DNA of 64,000 nt from Hydractinia symbiolongicarpus (GCF_029227915.1 NC_079878.1:32577501-32641500), one strand, 5' to 3'. Counted from the first letter of the stretch, positions 48,564 through 62,412 are shown. The notes: generated from the letters alone by a model not told the origin. Numbers and translations are program-made.

Positions 48564-49741
48564 GTAAACTCATTTCCCGAACGATTTTTTAAATTATATT
48601 TTCACCACTAAAACGCATGAGACTTGTAGTTTTCAAAAATCTTTTCATTTTTGATGAGACGCTGAATGAAAGAAGTTTAATCGCCGGCAAACGAAAACCT
48701 GCGATTTCCCGTAATTCTCGGACTCGCCCGCATAGTCAAAAGTATACAAAGAAAATACCCAGGGTGTAAACTCATTTCCCGAACGATTTTTTTAATTATT
48801 TTTTCACCACTAAAACGCATGAGACTTGTATTTTTTAAAAATGTTTTCATTTTTGATGAGACGCTGAATAAAAGAAGTTTAATCGCCGGCAAACAAAAAC
48901 CCGCCATTTCCCGTAAACCCCGGACTCGGCCCGCATAATCAAAAGTATACAAATAAAGTACCCAGGGAGTAAACTCATTTCCCGAACGATTTTTTAAATT
49001 ATTTTTTCACCACTAAAACGCATGAGACTTGTAGTTTTCAAAAATGTTTTCATTTTTGATGAGACGCTGAATAAAAGAAGTTTAATCGCCGGCAAACAAA
49101 AACCCGCCATTTCCCGTAAATCCCGGACTCGGCCCGTATAGTCAAAAGTATACAAAGAAAGTACCAAGGCAGTAAACTCATTTCCCGAACGATTTTTTAA
49201 AATATTTTTTCACCACTAAAACGCATGAGACTTGTAGTTTTCAAAAATGTTTTCATTTTTGATGAGACGCTGAATAAAAGAAGTTTAATCGCCGGCAAAC
49301 GAAAACCGGCGATTTCCCGTAAATCCCGTACTCGGCCCGTATAGTCGAATGTATACAAAGAAAGTACCCAGGGAGTAAACTCACTTCCCGAACGATTTTT
49401 TAAATTTTTTTTTCACCACTAAAACGCATGAGACTTGTAGTTTTTAAAAATGTTTTCATTTTTGATGAGACGCTTAATGAAAGAGGTTTAATCGCCGGCA
49501 AACGAAAACCCGAGATTTCCCGTAAATCCCGAGCTTGGCCCGTATAGTCAAAAGTATACAAAGATAGTACCCAGGGAGTAAACTCATTTCCCGAACGATT
49601 TTTTATTTTATTTTTTCACCACAAAAACGCATGAGATTTGTAGTTTTTAAAAATGTTTTCATTTTTGATGAGACGCTGAATAAAAGAAGTTTAATCGCCG
49701 GCAAACGAAAACCTGCGATTTCCTGTAAATCCCGGACTCGA
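48564..49741. repeat. Mosaic satellite monomers
   Basis: Includes a GTAATTCTCGGACTCGCCCG monomer (one base short, near 48727), a TTGTATTTTTTAAAAATG monomer, a GTACCAAGGCAG monomer, a CCCGTACTCGG / GTCGAATG monomer and an ACGATTTTTTATTTTATTTT / CACCACAAAAACGC monomer. All are types seen elsewhere; no non-satellite sequence. Confidence 0.8.
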
Positions 49742-51725
49742 CCCGTATAGTCAAAAGTATACAAAGAAAGTACCCAGGGAGTAAACTAATTTCCCAAACG
49801 ATTTTTTGAATTATTATTTCACCACTAAAGCCAATGAGACTTGTAGTTTTTAAAAATGTTTTCATTTTTGATGAGACGCTGAATAAAAGAAGTTTAATCG
49901 CCGGCAAACAAAAACCCGCCATTTCCCGTAAACCCCGGACTCGGCCCGCATAGTCAAAAGTATACAAAGAAAGTACCCAGGGAGTAAACTCATTTCCCGA
50001 ACGATTTTTTAAATTATTTTTTCACCACTAAAACGCATGAGACTTGTAGTTTTCAAAAATGTTTTCATTTTTGATGAGACGCTGAATAAAAGAAGTTTAA
50101 TCGCCGGCAAACGAAAACCTGCGATTTCCCGTAAATCCCGGACTTGGCCCGTATAGTCAAAAGTATACAAAGAAAGTACCCAGGGTGTAAACTCATTTCC
50201 CGAACGATTTTTTAAATTATTATTTCACCACTAAAGCCCATGAGACTTGTAGTTTTTAAAAATGTTTTCATTTTTGATGAGACGCTGAATAAAAGAAGTT
50301 TAAGCGCCGGCAAACGAAAACCCGCCATTTCCCGTAAACCCCGGACTCGGCCCGCATAGTCAAAAGTATACAAAGAAAGTACCCAGGGAGTAAACTCATT
50401 TCCCGAACGATTTTTTAAATTATTTTTTCACCACTAAAACGCATGAGACTTGTAGTTTTCAAAAATGTTTTCATTTTTGATGAGACGCTGAATAAAAGAA
50501 GTTTAATCGCCGGCAAACGAAAACCTGCGATTTCCCGTAAATCCCGGACTTGGCCCGTAAGGTCAAAAGTATACAAAGAAAGTACCCAGGGTGTAAACTC
50601 ATTTCCCGAACGATTTTTTAAATTATTATTTCACCACTAAAGCCCATGAGACTTGTAGTTTTTAAAAATGTTTTCATTTTTGATGAGACGCTGAATAAAA
50701 GAAGTTTAAGCGCCGGCAAACGAAAACCCGCGACTTCCCGTAAATCCCGGACTCGGCCCGTATAGTCAAAAGTATACAAAAAAAAAAACCCAGGCAGTAA
50801 ACTCATTTCCCGAACGATTTTTTAAAATATTTTTTCACCACTAAAACGCATGAGACTTGTAGTTTTCAAAAATGTTTTCATTTTTGATGAGACGCTGAAT
50901 AAAAGAAGTTTAATCGCCGGCAAACGAAAACCTGCGATTTCCCGTAAATCCCAGACTCGGCCCGTATAGTAAAGAAAGTACCCGGGATGTAAAATCATTT
51001 CCCGAACGATTTTTTAAATTATTATTTCACCACTAAAACCCATGAGACTTATAGTTTTTAAAAATGTTTTCATTTTTGATGAGACGCTGAAAAAAAGAAG
51101 TTAAATCGCCGGCAAACGAAAACCCGCCATTTCCTGTAAACCCCGGACTCGGCCCGTATAGTCAAAAGTATACAAAGAAACTACCCAGGGAGTAAATTCA
51201 TTTTCCGAACGATTTTTTTAATTATTTTTTCACCACTAAAACGCATGAGACTTGTAGTTTTCAAATATGTTTTCATTTTTGATGAGACGCTGAATAAAAG
51301 AAGTTTAATCGCCGGCAAACAAAAACCCGCCATTTCCCGTAAACCCCGGACTCGGTCCGTATAATCAAAAGTATACAAAGAAAGTACCCAGGGAGTAAAC
51401 TCATTTCCCGAACGATTTTTTAAATTATATTTTCACCACTAAAACGCATGAGACTTGTAGTTTTCAAAAATCTTTTCATTTTTGATGAGACGCTGAATGA
51501 AAGAAGTTTAATCGCCGGCAAACGAAAACCTGCGATTTCCCGTAATTCCCGGACTCGCCCGTATAGTCAAAAGTATACAAAGAAAATACCCAGGGTGTAA
51601 ACTCATTTCTCGAACGATTTTTTTAATTATTTTTTCACCACTAAAACGCATGAGACTTGTATTTTTTAAAAATGTTTTCATTTTTGATGAGACGCTGAAT
51701 AAAAGAAGTTTAATCGCCGGCAAAC
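49742..51725. repeat. Ten-monomer block paralogous to 52979-54960, copy 1
   Basis: Same monomer order at an offset of 3235-3237 bp: AAGCCAATGAG, GCATAGTC, GGACTTGG with CCCAGGGTG, TTTAAGCGCCGG, CAGGCAG, the deletion monomer (50970 against 54206), ACTACCC with AAATTCATTTTCC, CAAATATG, GTAATTCCCGGACTCGCCCG and TTGTATTTTTTAAAAATG. This copy has CCCGTAAGGTCAAAAG near 50556 and an 11-A run at 50778-50788. Confidence 0.85.
50891..51082. repeat. 192-bp deletion monomer, copy 4
   Basis: Junction after 50970. Has the ordinary GAGACGCTG mark and a private GTAAAATCATTTCC near 50990. Confidence 0.93.
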
Positions 51726-52978
51726 GAAAACCTGCGATTTCCCGTAAATCCCGGACTCGGCCCGTATAGTCAAAAGTATACAAAGAAAGTACCCAGGGTG
51801 TAAACTCATTTCCCGAACGATTTTTTAAATTATTATTTTACCACTAAAGCCCATGAGACTTGTAGTTTTTAAAAAAGTTTTCATTTTTGATGAGACGCTG
51901 AATAAAAGAAGTTTAAGCGCCGGCAAACGAAAACCCGCGACTTCCCGTAAATCCCGGACTCGGCCCGTATAGTCAAAAGTATACAAAGAAAGTACCAAGG
52001 CAGTAAACTCATTTCCCGAACGATTTTTTAAAATATTTTTTCACCACTAAAACGCATGAGACTTGTAGTTTTCAAAAATGTTTTCATTTTTGATGAGACG
52101 CTGAATAAAAGAAGTTTAATCGCCGGCAAACGAAAACCTGCGATTTCCCGTAAATCCCGTACTCGGCCCGTATAGTCGAATGTATACAAAGAAAGTACCC
52201 AGGGAGTAAACTCACTTCCCGAACGATTTTTTAAATTTTTTTTTCACCACTAAAACGCATGAGACTTGTAGTTTTCAAAAATGTTTTCATTTTTGATGAG
52301 ACGCTTAATGAAAGAGGTTTAATCGCCGGCAAACGAAAACCCGAGATTTCCCGTAAATCCCGAGCTTGGCCCGTATAGTCAAAAGTATACAAAGATAGTA
52401 CCCAGGGAGTAAACTCATTTCCCGAACGATTTTTTAAATTATTATTTCACCACTAAAGCCCATGAGACTTGTAGTTTTTAAAAATGTTTTCATTTTTGAT
52501 GAGACGCTGAATAAAGGAAGTTTAAGCGCCGGCAAGCGAAAACCCGCCATTTCCCGTAAACCCCGGACTCGGCCCGCATAGTCAAAAGTATACAAAGAAA
52601 GTACCCAGGGAGTAAACTCAATTCCCGAACGATTTTTTAAATTATTTTTTCACCACTAAAACGCATGAGACTTGTAGTTTTCAAAAATGTTTTCATTTTT
52701 GATGAGACGCTGAATAAAAGAAGTTTAATCGCCGGCAAACGAAAACCTGCGATTTCCCGTAAATCCCGGACTTGGCCCGTATAGTCAAAAGTATACAGAG
52801 AAAGTACCCAGGGTGTAAACTCATTTCCCGAACGATTTTTTAAATTATTATTTCACCACTAAAGCCCATGAGACTTGTAGTTTTTAAAAATGTTTTCATT
52901 TTTGATGAGACGCTGAATAAAAGAAGTTTAAGCGCCGGCAAACGAAAACCCGCGACTTCCCGTAAATCCCGGACTCGG

Positions 52979-54960
52979 CCCGTATAGTCAAAAGTATACA
53001 AAGAAAGTACCCAGGGAGTAAACCAATTTCCCAAACGATTTTTTGAATTATTATTTCACCACTAAAGCCAATGAGACTTGTAGTTTTTAAAAATGTTTTC
53101 ATTTTTGATGAGACGCTGAATAAAAGAAGTTTAATCGCCGGCAAACAAAAACCCGCCATTTCCCGTAAACCCCGGACTCGGCCCGCATAGTCAAAAGTAT
53201 ACAAAGAAAGTACCCAGGGAGTAAACTCATTTCCCGAACGATTTTTTAAATTATTTTTTCACCACTAAAACGCATGAGACTTGTAGTTTTCAAAAATGTT
53301 TTCATTTTTGATGAGACGCTGAATAAAAGAAGTTTAATCGCCGGCAAACGAAAACCTGCGATTTCCCGTAAATCCCGGACTTGGCCCGTATAGTCAAAAG
53401 TATACAAAGAAAGTACCCAGGGTGTAAACTCATTTCCCGAACGATTTTTTAAATTATTATTTCACCACTAAAGCCCATGAGACTTGTAGTTTTTAAAAAT
53501 GTTTTCATTTTTGATGAGACGCTGAATAAAAGAAGTTTAAGCGCCGGCAAACGAAAACCCGCCATTTCCCGTAAACCCCGGACTCGGCCCGCATAGTCAA
53601 AAGTATACAAAGAAAGTACCCAGGGAGTAAACTCATTTCCCGAACGATTTTTTAAATTATTTTTTCACCACTAAAACGCATGAGACTTGTAGTTTTCAAA
53701 AATGTTTTCATTTTTAATGAGACGCTGAATAAAAGAAGTTTAATCGCCGGCAAACGAAAACCTGCGATTTCCCGTAAATCCCTGACTTGGCCCGTATAGT
53801 CAAAAGTATACAAAGAAAGTACCCAGGGTGTAAACTCATTTCCCGAACGATTTTTTAAATTATTATTTCACCACTAAAGCCCATGAGACTTGTAGTTTTT
53901 AAAAATGTTTTCATTTTTGATGAGACGCTGAATAAAAGAAGTTTAAGCGCCGGCAAACGAAAACCCGCGACTTCCCGTAAATCCCGGACTCGGCCCGTAT
54001 AGTCAAAAGTATACAAAGAAAGTACCCAGGCAGTAAACTCATTTCCCGAACGATTTTTTAAAATATTTTTTCACCACTAAAACGCATGAGACTTGTAGTT
54101 TTCAAAAATGTTTTCATTTTTGATGAGACGCTGAATAAAAGAAGTTTAATCGCCGGCAAACGAAAACCTGCGATTTCCCGTAAATCCCAGACTCGGCCCG
54201 TATAGTAAAGAAAGTACCCGGGATGTAAACTCATTTCCCGAACGATTTTTTAAATTATTATTTCACCACTAAAACCCATGAGACTTATAGTTTTTAAAAA
54301 TGTTTTCATTTTTGATGAGACGCTGAAAAAAAGAAGTTAAATCGCCGGCAAACGAAAACCCGCCATTTCCTGTAAACCCCGGACTCGGCCCGTATAGTCA
54401 AAAGTATACAAAGAAACTACCCAGGGAGTAAATTCATTTTCCGAACGATTTTTTTAATTATTTTTTCACCACTAAAACGCATGAGACTTGTAGTTTTCAA
54501 ATATGTTTTCATTTTTGATGAGACGCTGAATAAAAGAAGTTTAATCGCCGGCAAACGAAAACCCGCCATTTCCCGTAAACCCCGGACTCGGTCCGTATAA
54601 TCAAAAGTATACAAAGAAAGTACCCAGGGTGTAAACTCATTTCCCGAACGATTTTTTAAATTATATTTTCACCACTAAAACGCATGAGACTTGTAGTTTT
54701 CAAAAATCTTTTCATTTTTGATGAGACGCTGAATGAAAGAAGTTTAATCGCCGGCAAACGAAAACCTGCGATTTCCCGTAATTCCCGGACTCGCCCGTAT
54801 AGTCAAAAGTATACAAAGAAAATACCCGGGTGTAAACTCATTTCTCGAACGATTTTTTTAATTATTTTTTCACCACTAAAACGCATGAGACTTGTATTTT
54901 TTAAAAATGTTTTCATTTTTGATGAGACGCTGAATAAAAGAAGTTTAATCGCCGGCAAAC
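52979..54960. repeat. Ten-monomer block paralogous to 49742-51725, copy 2
   Basis: Copy 2 of the block; it ends in a CCCGCC...GCATAG monomer where copy 1 has CCTGCG...GTATAG. A related block with the same order of markers spans about 61.4-63.2 kb, offset 8286 bp at the deletion junction. The intervening 51726-52978 holds the CCCGTACTCGG / GTCGAATG and CTTAATGAAAGAGG monomers also found near 49.3 and 57.6 kb. Confidence 0.83.
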
Positions 54961-55653
54961 AAAAACCCGCCATTTCCCGTAAACCCCGGACTCGGCCCGC
55001 ATAGTCAAAAGTATACAAAGAAAGTACCCAGGGAGTAAACTCATTTCCCGAACGATTCTTTAAATTATTTTTTCACCACTAAAACGCATGAGACTTGTAG
55101 TTTTTAAAAATGTTTTCATTTTTGATGAGACGCTGAATAAAAGAAGTTTAATCGCCGGCAAACGAAAACCTGCGATTTCCCGTAAATCCCGGACTCGGCC
55201 CGTATAGTCAAAAGTATACAAAGAAAGTACCCAGGGTGTAAACTCATTTCCCGAACGATTTTTTAAATTATTATTTTACCACTAAAGCCCATGAGACTTG
55301 TAGTTTTTAAAAAAGTTTTCATTTTTGATGAGACGCTGAATAAAAGAAGTTTAAGCGCCGGCAAACGAAAACCCGCGACTTCCCGTAAATCCCGGACTCG
55401 GCCCGTATAGTCAAAAGTATACAAAGAAAGTACCAAGGCAGTAAACTCATTTCCCGAACGTTTTTTTAAAATATTTTTTCACCACTAAAACGCATGAGAC
55501 TTGTAGTTTTCAAAAATGTTTTCATTTTTGATGAGACGCTGAATAAAAGAAGTTTAATCGCCGGCAAACGAAAACCTGCGATTTCCCGTAAATCCCGTAC
55601 TCGGCCCGTATAGTCGAATGTATACAAAGAAAGTACCCAGGGAGTAAACTCAC
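53637..55653. repeat. 2017-bp (ten-monomer) duplication, copy 1
   Basis: Length is 10 x 203 minus 13: the 11-bp deletion plus two single-base losses (ACTCGCCCG near 54790 and ATACCCGGGTG near 54828). The left edge is ACTCAT(T) at 53636 against ACTCAC at 55653. Private base: CCCTGACTTGG near 53782. Confidence 0.92.
54127..54318. repeat. 192-bp deletion monomer, copy 5
   Basis: Junction after 54206, with GAGACGCTG. Lies in copy 1 of the 2017-bp duplication. Confidence 0.93.
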
Positions 55654-57670
55654 TTCCCGAACGATTTTTTAAATTATTTTTTCACCACTAAAACGCATGA
55701 GACTTGTAGTTTTCAAAAATGTTTTCATTTTTAATGAGACGCTGAATAAAAGAAGTTTAATCGCCGGCAAACGAAAACCTGCGATTTCCCGTAAATCCCG
55801 GACTTGGCCCGTATAGTCAAAAGTATACAAAGAAAGTACCCAGGGTGTAAACTCATTTCCCGAACGATTTTTTAAATTATTATTTCACCACTAAAGCCCA
55901 TGAGACTTGTAGTTTTTAAAAATGTTTTCATTTTTGATGAGACGCTGAATAAAAGAAGTTTAAGCGCCGGCAAACGAAAACCCGCGACTTCCCGTAAATC
56001 CCGGACTCGGCCCGTATAGTCAAAAGTATACAAAGAAAGTACCCAGGCAGTAAACTCATTTCCCGAACGATTTTTTAAAATATTTTTTCACCACTAAAAC
56101 GCATGAGACTTGTAGTTTTCAAAAATGTTTTCATTTTTGATGAGACGCTGAATAAAAGAAGTTTAATCGCCGGCAAACGAAAACCTGCGATTTCCCGTAA
56201 ATCCCAGACTCGGCCCGTATAGTAAAGAAAGTACCCGGGATGTAAACTCATTTCCCGAACGATTTTTTAAATTATTATTTCACCACTAAAACCCATGAGA
56301 CTTATAGTTTTTAAAAATGTTTTCATTTTTGATGAGACGCTGAAAAAAAGAAGTTAAATCGCCGGCAAACGAAAACCCGCCATTTCCTGTAAACCCCGGA
56401 CTCGGCCCGTATAGTCAAAAGTATACAAAGAAACTACCCAGGGAGTAAATTCATTTTCCGAACGATTTTTTTAATTATTTTTTCACCACTAAAACGCATG
56501 AGACTTGTAGTTTTCAAATATGTTTTCATTTTTGATGAGACGCTGAATAAAAGAAGTTTAATCGCCGGCAAACGAAAACCCGCCATTTCCCGTAAACCCC
56601 GGACTCGGTCCGTATAATCAAAAGTATACAAAGAAAGTACCCAGGGTGTAAACTCATTTCCCGAACGATTTTTTAAATTATATTTTCACCACTAAAACGC
56701 ATGAGACTTGTAGTTTTCAAAAATCTTTTCATTTTTGATGAGACGCTGAATGAAAGAAGTTTAATCGCCGGCAAACGAAAACCTGCGATTTCCCGTAATT
56801 CCCGGACTCGCCCGTATAGTCAAAAGTATACAAAGAAAATACCCGGGTGTAAACTCATTTCTCGAACGATTTTTTTAATTATTTTTTCACCACTAAAACG
56901 CATGAGACTTGTATTTTTTAAAAATGTTTTCATTTTTGATGAGACGCTGAATAAAAGAAGTTTAATCGCCGGCAAACAAAAACCCGCCATTTCCCGTAAA
57001 CCCCGGACTCGGCCCGCATAGTCAAAAGTATACAAAGAAAGTACCCAGGGAGTAAACTCATTTCCCGAACGATTCTTTAAATTATTTTTTCACCACTAAA
57101 ACGCATGAGACTTGTAGTTTTTAAAAATGTTTTCATTTTTGATGAGACGCTGAATAAAAGAAGTTTAATCGCCGGCAAACGAAAACCTGCGATTTCCCGT
57201 AAATCCCGGACTCGGCCCGTATAGTCAAAAGTATACAAAGAAAGTACCCAGGGTGTAAACTCATTTCCCGAACGATTTTTTAAATTATTATTTTACCACT
57301 AAAGCCCATGAGACTTGTAGTTTTTAAAAAAGTTTTCATTTTTGATGAGACGCTGAATAAAAGAAGTTTAAGCGCCGGCAAACGAAAACCCGCGACTTCC
57401 CGTAAATCCCGGACTCGGCCCGTATAGTCAAAAGTATACAAAGAAAGTACCAAGGCAGTAAACTCATTTCCCGAACGTTTTTTTAAAATATTTTTTCACC
57501 ACTAAAACGCATGAGACTTGTAGTTTTCAAAAATGTTTTCATTTTTGATGAGACGCTGAATAAAAGAAGTTTAATCGCCGGCAAACGAAAACCTGCGATT
57601 TCCCGTAAATCCCGTACTCGGCCCGTATAGTCGAATGTATACAAAGAAAGTACCCAGGGAGTAAACTCAC
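55654..57670. repeat. 2017-bp (ten-monomer) duplication, copy 2
   Basis: All markers shift by 2017, including CGAACGTTTTTTTAAAATAT near 57470 and both single-base losses (near 56807 and 56845). The only difference I saw is CCCGGACTTGG near 55799. The copy ends where AATTTTTTTTTCACC replaces AATTATTTTTTCACC. Confidence 0.92.
56144..56335. repeat. 192-bp deletion monomer, copy 6
   Basis: Junction after 56223, with GAGACGCTG. Lies in copy 2 of the 2017-bp duplication. Confidence 0.93.
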
Positions 57671-58566
57671 TTCCCGAACGATTTTTTAAATTTTTTTTTC
57701 ACCACTAAAACGCATGAGACTTGTAGTTTTCAAAAATGTTTTCATTTTTGATGAGACGCTTAATGAAAGAGGTTTAATCGCCGGCAAACGAAAACCCGAG
57801 ATTTCCCGTAAATCCCGAGCTTGGCCCGTATAGTCAAAAGTATACAAAGATAGTACCCAGGGAGTAAACTCATTTCCCGAACGATTTTTTATTTTATTTT
57901 TTCACCACAAAAACGCATGAGATTTGTAGTTTTTAAAAATGTTTTCATTTTTGATGAGACGCTGAATAAAAGAAGTTTAATCGCCGGCAAACGAAAACCT
58001 GCGATTTCCCGTAAATCCCGGACTCGGCCCGTATAGTCAAAAGTATACAAAGAAAGTACCCAGGGAGTAAACTAATTTCCCAAACGATTTTTTGAATTAT
58101 TATTTCACCACTAAAGCCAATGAGACTTGTAGTTTTTAAAAATGTTTTCATTTTTGATGAGACGCTGAATAAAAGAAGTTTAATCGCCGGCAAACGAAAA
58201 CCTGCAATTTCCCGTAAATCCCAAACTCGGCCCGTATAGTCAAAATTATACAAAGAAAGTACCCAGGGAGTAAACTAATTTCCCAAACGATTTTTTGAAT
58301 TATTATTTCACCACTAAAGCCAATGAGACTTGTAGTTTTTAAAAATGTTTTCATTTTTGATGAGACGCTGAAAAAAAGAAGTTTAATCGCCGGCAAACGA
58401 AAACCCGCGATTTCCCGTAAATCCCGGACTCGGCCCGTATAGTCAAAAGTATACAAAGAAAGTACCCAGAGAGTAAACTCATTTCCCGAACAATTTTTTA
58501 AATTATTTTTTCACCACTAAAATGCATGAGACTTGTAGTTTTTAGAAATGTTTTCATTTTTGATGA

Positions 58567-59378
58567 GACGCTTAATGAAAGTGGTGTAATCGCCGGCAAA
58601 CAAAAACCCGCGATTTCCCGTAAATCCCGGGCTTGGCCGGTATAGTCGAATGTATACAAAGAAAGTACCCTGTGAGTAAACTCATTTCCAAAACGATTTT
58701 TTAAATTATCTTTTCACCACTAAAACGCATGAGACTTGTAGTTTTCAAAAATGTTTTCATTTTTGATGAGACGCTGAATAGAAGAAGTTTAATCGCCGGC
58801 AAACGAAAACCCGCCATTTCCCGTAAACTCCGGACTCGGTCCGTATAATCAAAAGTATATAAAGAAAGTACCCAGGGAGTAAACTCATTTCCGGAACGAT
58901 TTTTTAAATTTTATTTTCACCACTAAAACGCATGAGACTTGTAGTTTTCAAAAATGTTTTCATTTTTGATGAGACGCTGAATGAAAGAAGTTTAATCGCC
59001 GGCAAACGAAAACCTGCGATTTCCCGTAAATCCCGGACCCGGCCCGTATAGTCAAAAGTATACAAAGAAAATACCCAGGGTGTAAACTCATTTCCTGAAC
59101 GATTTTTTAAATTATTATTTCACCACTAAAACCCATGAGACTTGTAGTTTTTAAAAATGTTTTCATTTTTGATGAGACTCTGAATAAAAGAAGTTTAATC
59201 GCCGGCAAACAAAAACCCGCCATTTCCCGTAAACCCCGGACTCGGCCCGCATAGTCAAAAGTATACAAAGAAAGTACCCAGGGAGTAAACTCATTTCCCG
59301 AACGATTTTTTAAATTATTATTTCACCACTAAAGCCCATGAGACTTGTAGTTTTTAAAAATGTTTTCATTTTTGATGA
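58567..59378. repeat. Four-monomer cassette, copy 5
   Basis: Has CCCGGACCCGG near 59035 and GTATATAAAG near 58856 as private changes; CCGGTATAG is at 58637. Confidence 0.85.
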
Positions 59379-59987
59379 GACGCTGAATAAAAGAAGTTTA
59401 AGCGCCGGCAAACGAAAACCCGCCATTTCCCGTAAACCCCGGACTCGGCCCGCATAGTCAAAAGTATACAAAGAAAGTACCCAGGGAGTAAACTCATTTC
59501 CCGAACGATTTTTTAAATTATTTTTTCACCACTAAAACGCATGAGACTTGTAGTTTTCAAAAATGTTTTCATTTTTGATGAGACGCTGAATAAAAGAAGT
59601 TTAATCGCCGGCAAACGAAAACCTGCGATTTCACGTAAATCCCGGACTTGGCCCGTATAGTCAAAAGTATACAGAGAAAGTACCCAGGGTGTAAACTCAT
59701 TTCCCGAACGATTTTTTAAATTATTATTTCACCACTAAAGCCCATGAGACTTGTAGTTTTTAAAAATGTTTTCATTTTTGATGAGACGCTGAATAAAAGA
59801 AGTTTAAGCGCCGGCAAACGAAAACCCGCGACTTCCCGTAAATCCCGGACTCGGCCCGTATAGTCAAAAGTATACAAAGAAAGTACCCAGGCAGTAAACT
59901 CATTTCCCGAACGATTTTTTAAAATATTTTTTCACCACTAAAACGCATGAGACTTGTAGTTTTCAAAAATGTTTTCATTTTTGATGA

Positions 59988-60179
59988 GACGCTGAATAAA
60001 AGAAGTTTAATCGCCGGCAAACGAAAACCTGCGATTTCCCGTAAATCCCAGACTCGGCCCGTATAGTAAAGAAAGTACCCGGGATGTAAACTCATTTCCC
60101 GAACGATTTTTTAAATTATTATTTCACCACTAAAACCCATGAGACTTATAGTTTTTAAAAATGTTTTCATTTTTGATGA
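59988..60179. repeat. 192-bp deletion monomer, copy 7
   Basis: Junction after 60067, with GAGACGCTG. The following monomer reads CCCGCCATTTCCCG, whereas copies 4-6 have CCCGCCATTTCCTG. Confidence 0.93.
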
Positions 60180-60788
60180 GACGCTGAAAAAAAGAAGTTA
60201 AATCGCCGGCAAACGAAAACCCGCCATTTCCCGTAAACCCCGGACTCGGCCCGTATAGTCAAAAGTATACAAAGAAACTACCCAGGGAGTAAATTCATTT
60301 TCCGAACGATTTTTTTAATTATTTTTTCACCACTAAAACGCATGAGACTTGTAGTTTTCAAAAATGTTTTCATTTTTGATGAGACGCTGAATAAAAGAAG
60401 TTTAATCGCCGGCAAACGAAAACCCGCGATTTCCCGTAAATCCCGGACTCGGCCCGTATAGTCAAAAGTATACAAAGAAAGTACCCAGGGAGTAAACTCA
60501 TTTCCCGAACGATTTTTTAAATTATTTTTTCACCACTAAAATGCATGAGACTTGTAGTTTTTAGAAATGTTTTCATTTTTGATGAAACGCTGAATAAAAG
60601 AAGTTTAATCGCCGGCAAACGAAAACCCGCGATTTCCCGTAAATCCCGGACTCGGCCCGTATAGTCAAAAGTATACAAAGAAAGTACCCAGAGAGTAAAC
60701 TCATTTCCCGAACGATTTTTTAAATTATTTTTTCACCACTAAAATGCATGAGACTTGTAGTTTTTAGAAATGTTTTCATTTTTGATGA

Positions 60789-61600
60789 GACGCTTAATGA
60801 AAGTGGTGTAATCGCCGGCAAACAAAAACCCGCGATTTCCCGTAAATCCCGGGCTTGGCCGGTATAGTCGAATGTATACAAAGAAAGTACCCTGTGAGTA
60901 AACTCATTTCCAAAACGATTTTTTAAATTATCTTTTCACCACTAAAACGCATGAGACTTGTAGTTTTCAAAAATGTTTTCATTTTTGATGAGACGCTGAA
61001 TAGAAGAAGTTTAATCGCCGGCAAACGAAAACCCGCCATTTCCCGTAAACCCCGGACTCGGTCCGTATAATCAAAAGTATACAAAGAAAGTACCCAGGGA
61101 GTAAACTCATTTCCCGAACGATTTTTTAAATTATATTTTCACCACTAAAACGCATATGACTTGTAGTTTTCAAAAATGTTTTCATTTTTGATGAGACGCT
61201 GAATGAAAGAAGTTTAATCGCCGGCAAACGAAAACCTGCGATTTCCCGTAAATCCCGGACTCGGCCCGTATAGTCAAAAGTATACAAAGAAAATACCTAG
61301 GGTGTAAACTCATTTCCTGAACGATTTTTTAAATTATTATTTCACCACTAAAACCCATGAGACTTGTAGTTTTTAAAAATGTTTTCATTTTTGATGAGAC
61401 TCTGAATAAAAGAAGTTTAATCGCCGGCAAACAAAAACCCGCCATTTCCCGTAAACCCCGGACTCGGCCCGCATAGTCAAAAGTATACAAAGAAAGTACC
61501 CAGGGAGTAAACTCATTTCCCGAACGATTTTTTAAATTATTTTTTCACCACTAAAACGCATGAGACTTGTAGTTTTCAAAAATGCTTTCATTTTTGATGA
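60789..61600. repeat. Four-monomer cassette, copy 6
   Basis: Has CGCATATGAC near 61153 and ATACCTAGGG near 61295 as private changes; CCGGTATAG is at 60859 and GACTCTGAAT at 61398. Confidence 0.85.
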
Positions 61601-62412
61601 GACGCTGAATAAAAGAAGTTTAATCGCCGGCAAACGAAAACCTGCGATTTCCCGTAAATCCCGGACTTGGCCCGTATAGTCAAAAGTATACAAAGAAAGT
61701 ACCCAGGGTGTAAACTCATTTCCCGAACGATTTTTTAAATTATTATTTCACCACTAAAGCCCATGAGACTTGTAGTTTTTAAAAATGTTTTCATTTTTGA
61801 TGAGACGCTGAATAAAAGAAGTTTAAGCGCCGGCAAACGAAAACCCGCCATTTCCCGTAAACCCCGGACTCGGCCCGCATAGTCAAAAGTATACAAAGAA
61901 AGTACCCAGGGAGTAAACTCATTTCCCGAACGATTTTTTAAATTATTTTTTCACCACTAAAACGCATGAGACTTGTAGTTTTCAAAAATGTTTTCATTTT
62001 TGATGAGACGCTGAATAAAAGAAGTTTAATCGCCGGCAAACGAAAACCTGCGATTTCCCGTAAATCCCGGACTTGGCCCGTATAGTCAAAAGTATACAAA
62101 GAAAGTACCCAGGGTGTAAACTCATTTCCCGACCGATTTTTTAAATTATTATTTCACCACTAAAGCCCATGAGACTTGTAGTTTTTAAAAATGTTTTCAT
62201 TTTTGATGAGACGCTGAATAAAAGAAGTTTAAGCGCCGGCAAACGAAAACCCGCGACTTCCCGTAAATCCCGGACTCGGCCCGTATAGTCAAAAGTATAC
62301 AAAGAAAGTACCCAGGCAGTAAACTCATTTCCCGAACGATTTTTTAAAATATTTTTTCACCACTAAAACGCATGAGACTTGTAGTTTTCAAAAATGTTTT
62401 CATTTTTGATGA

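Noticed and set aside
50443-50640. 65-codon plus-strand open frame
   Set aside because: It is one satellite monomer in which TATAG is changed to TAAGG in another frame; no family resemblance.
54684-55004. 106-codon plus-strand open frame (also at 56701-57021)
   Set aside because: It exists only because two single-base deletions shift the frame through two adjacent monomers, and its second occurrence is the 2017-bp duplicate.
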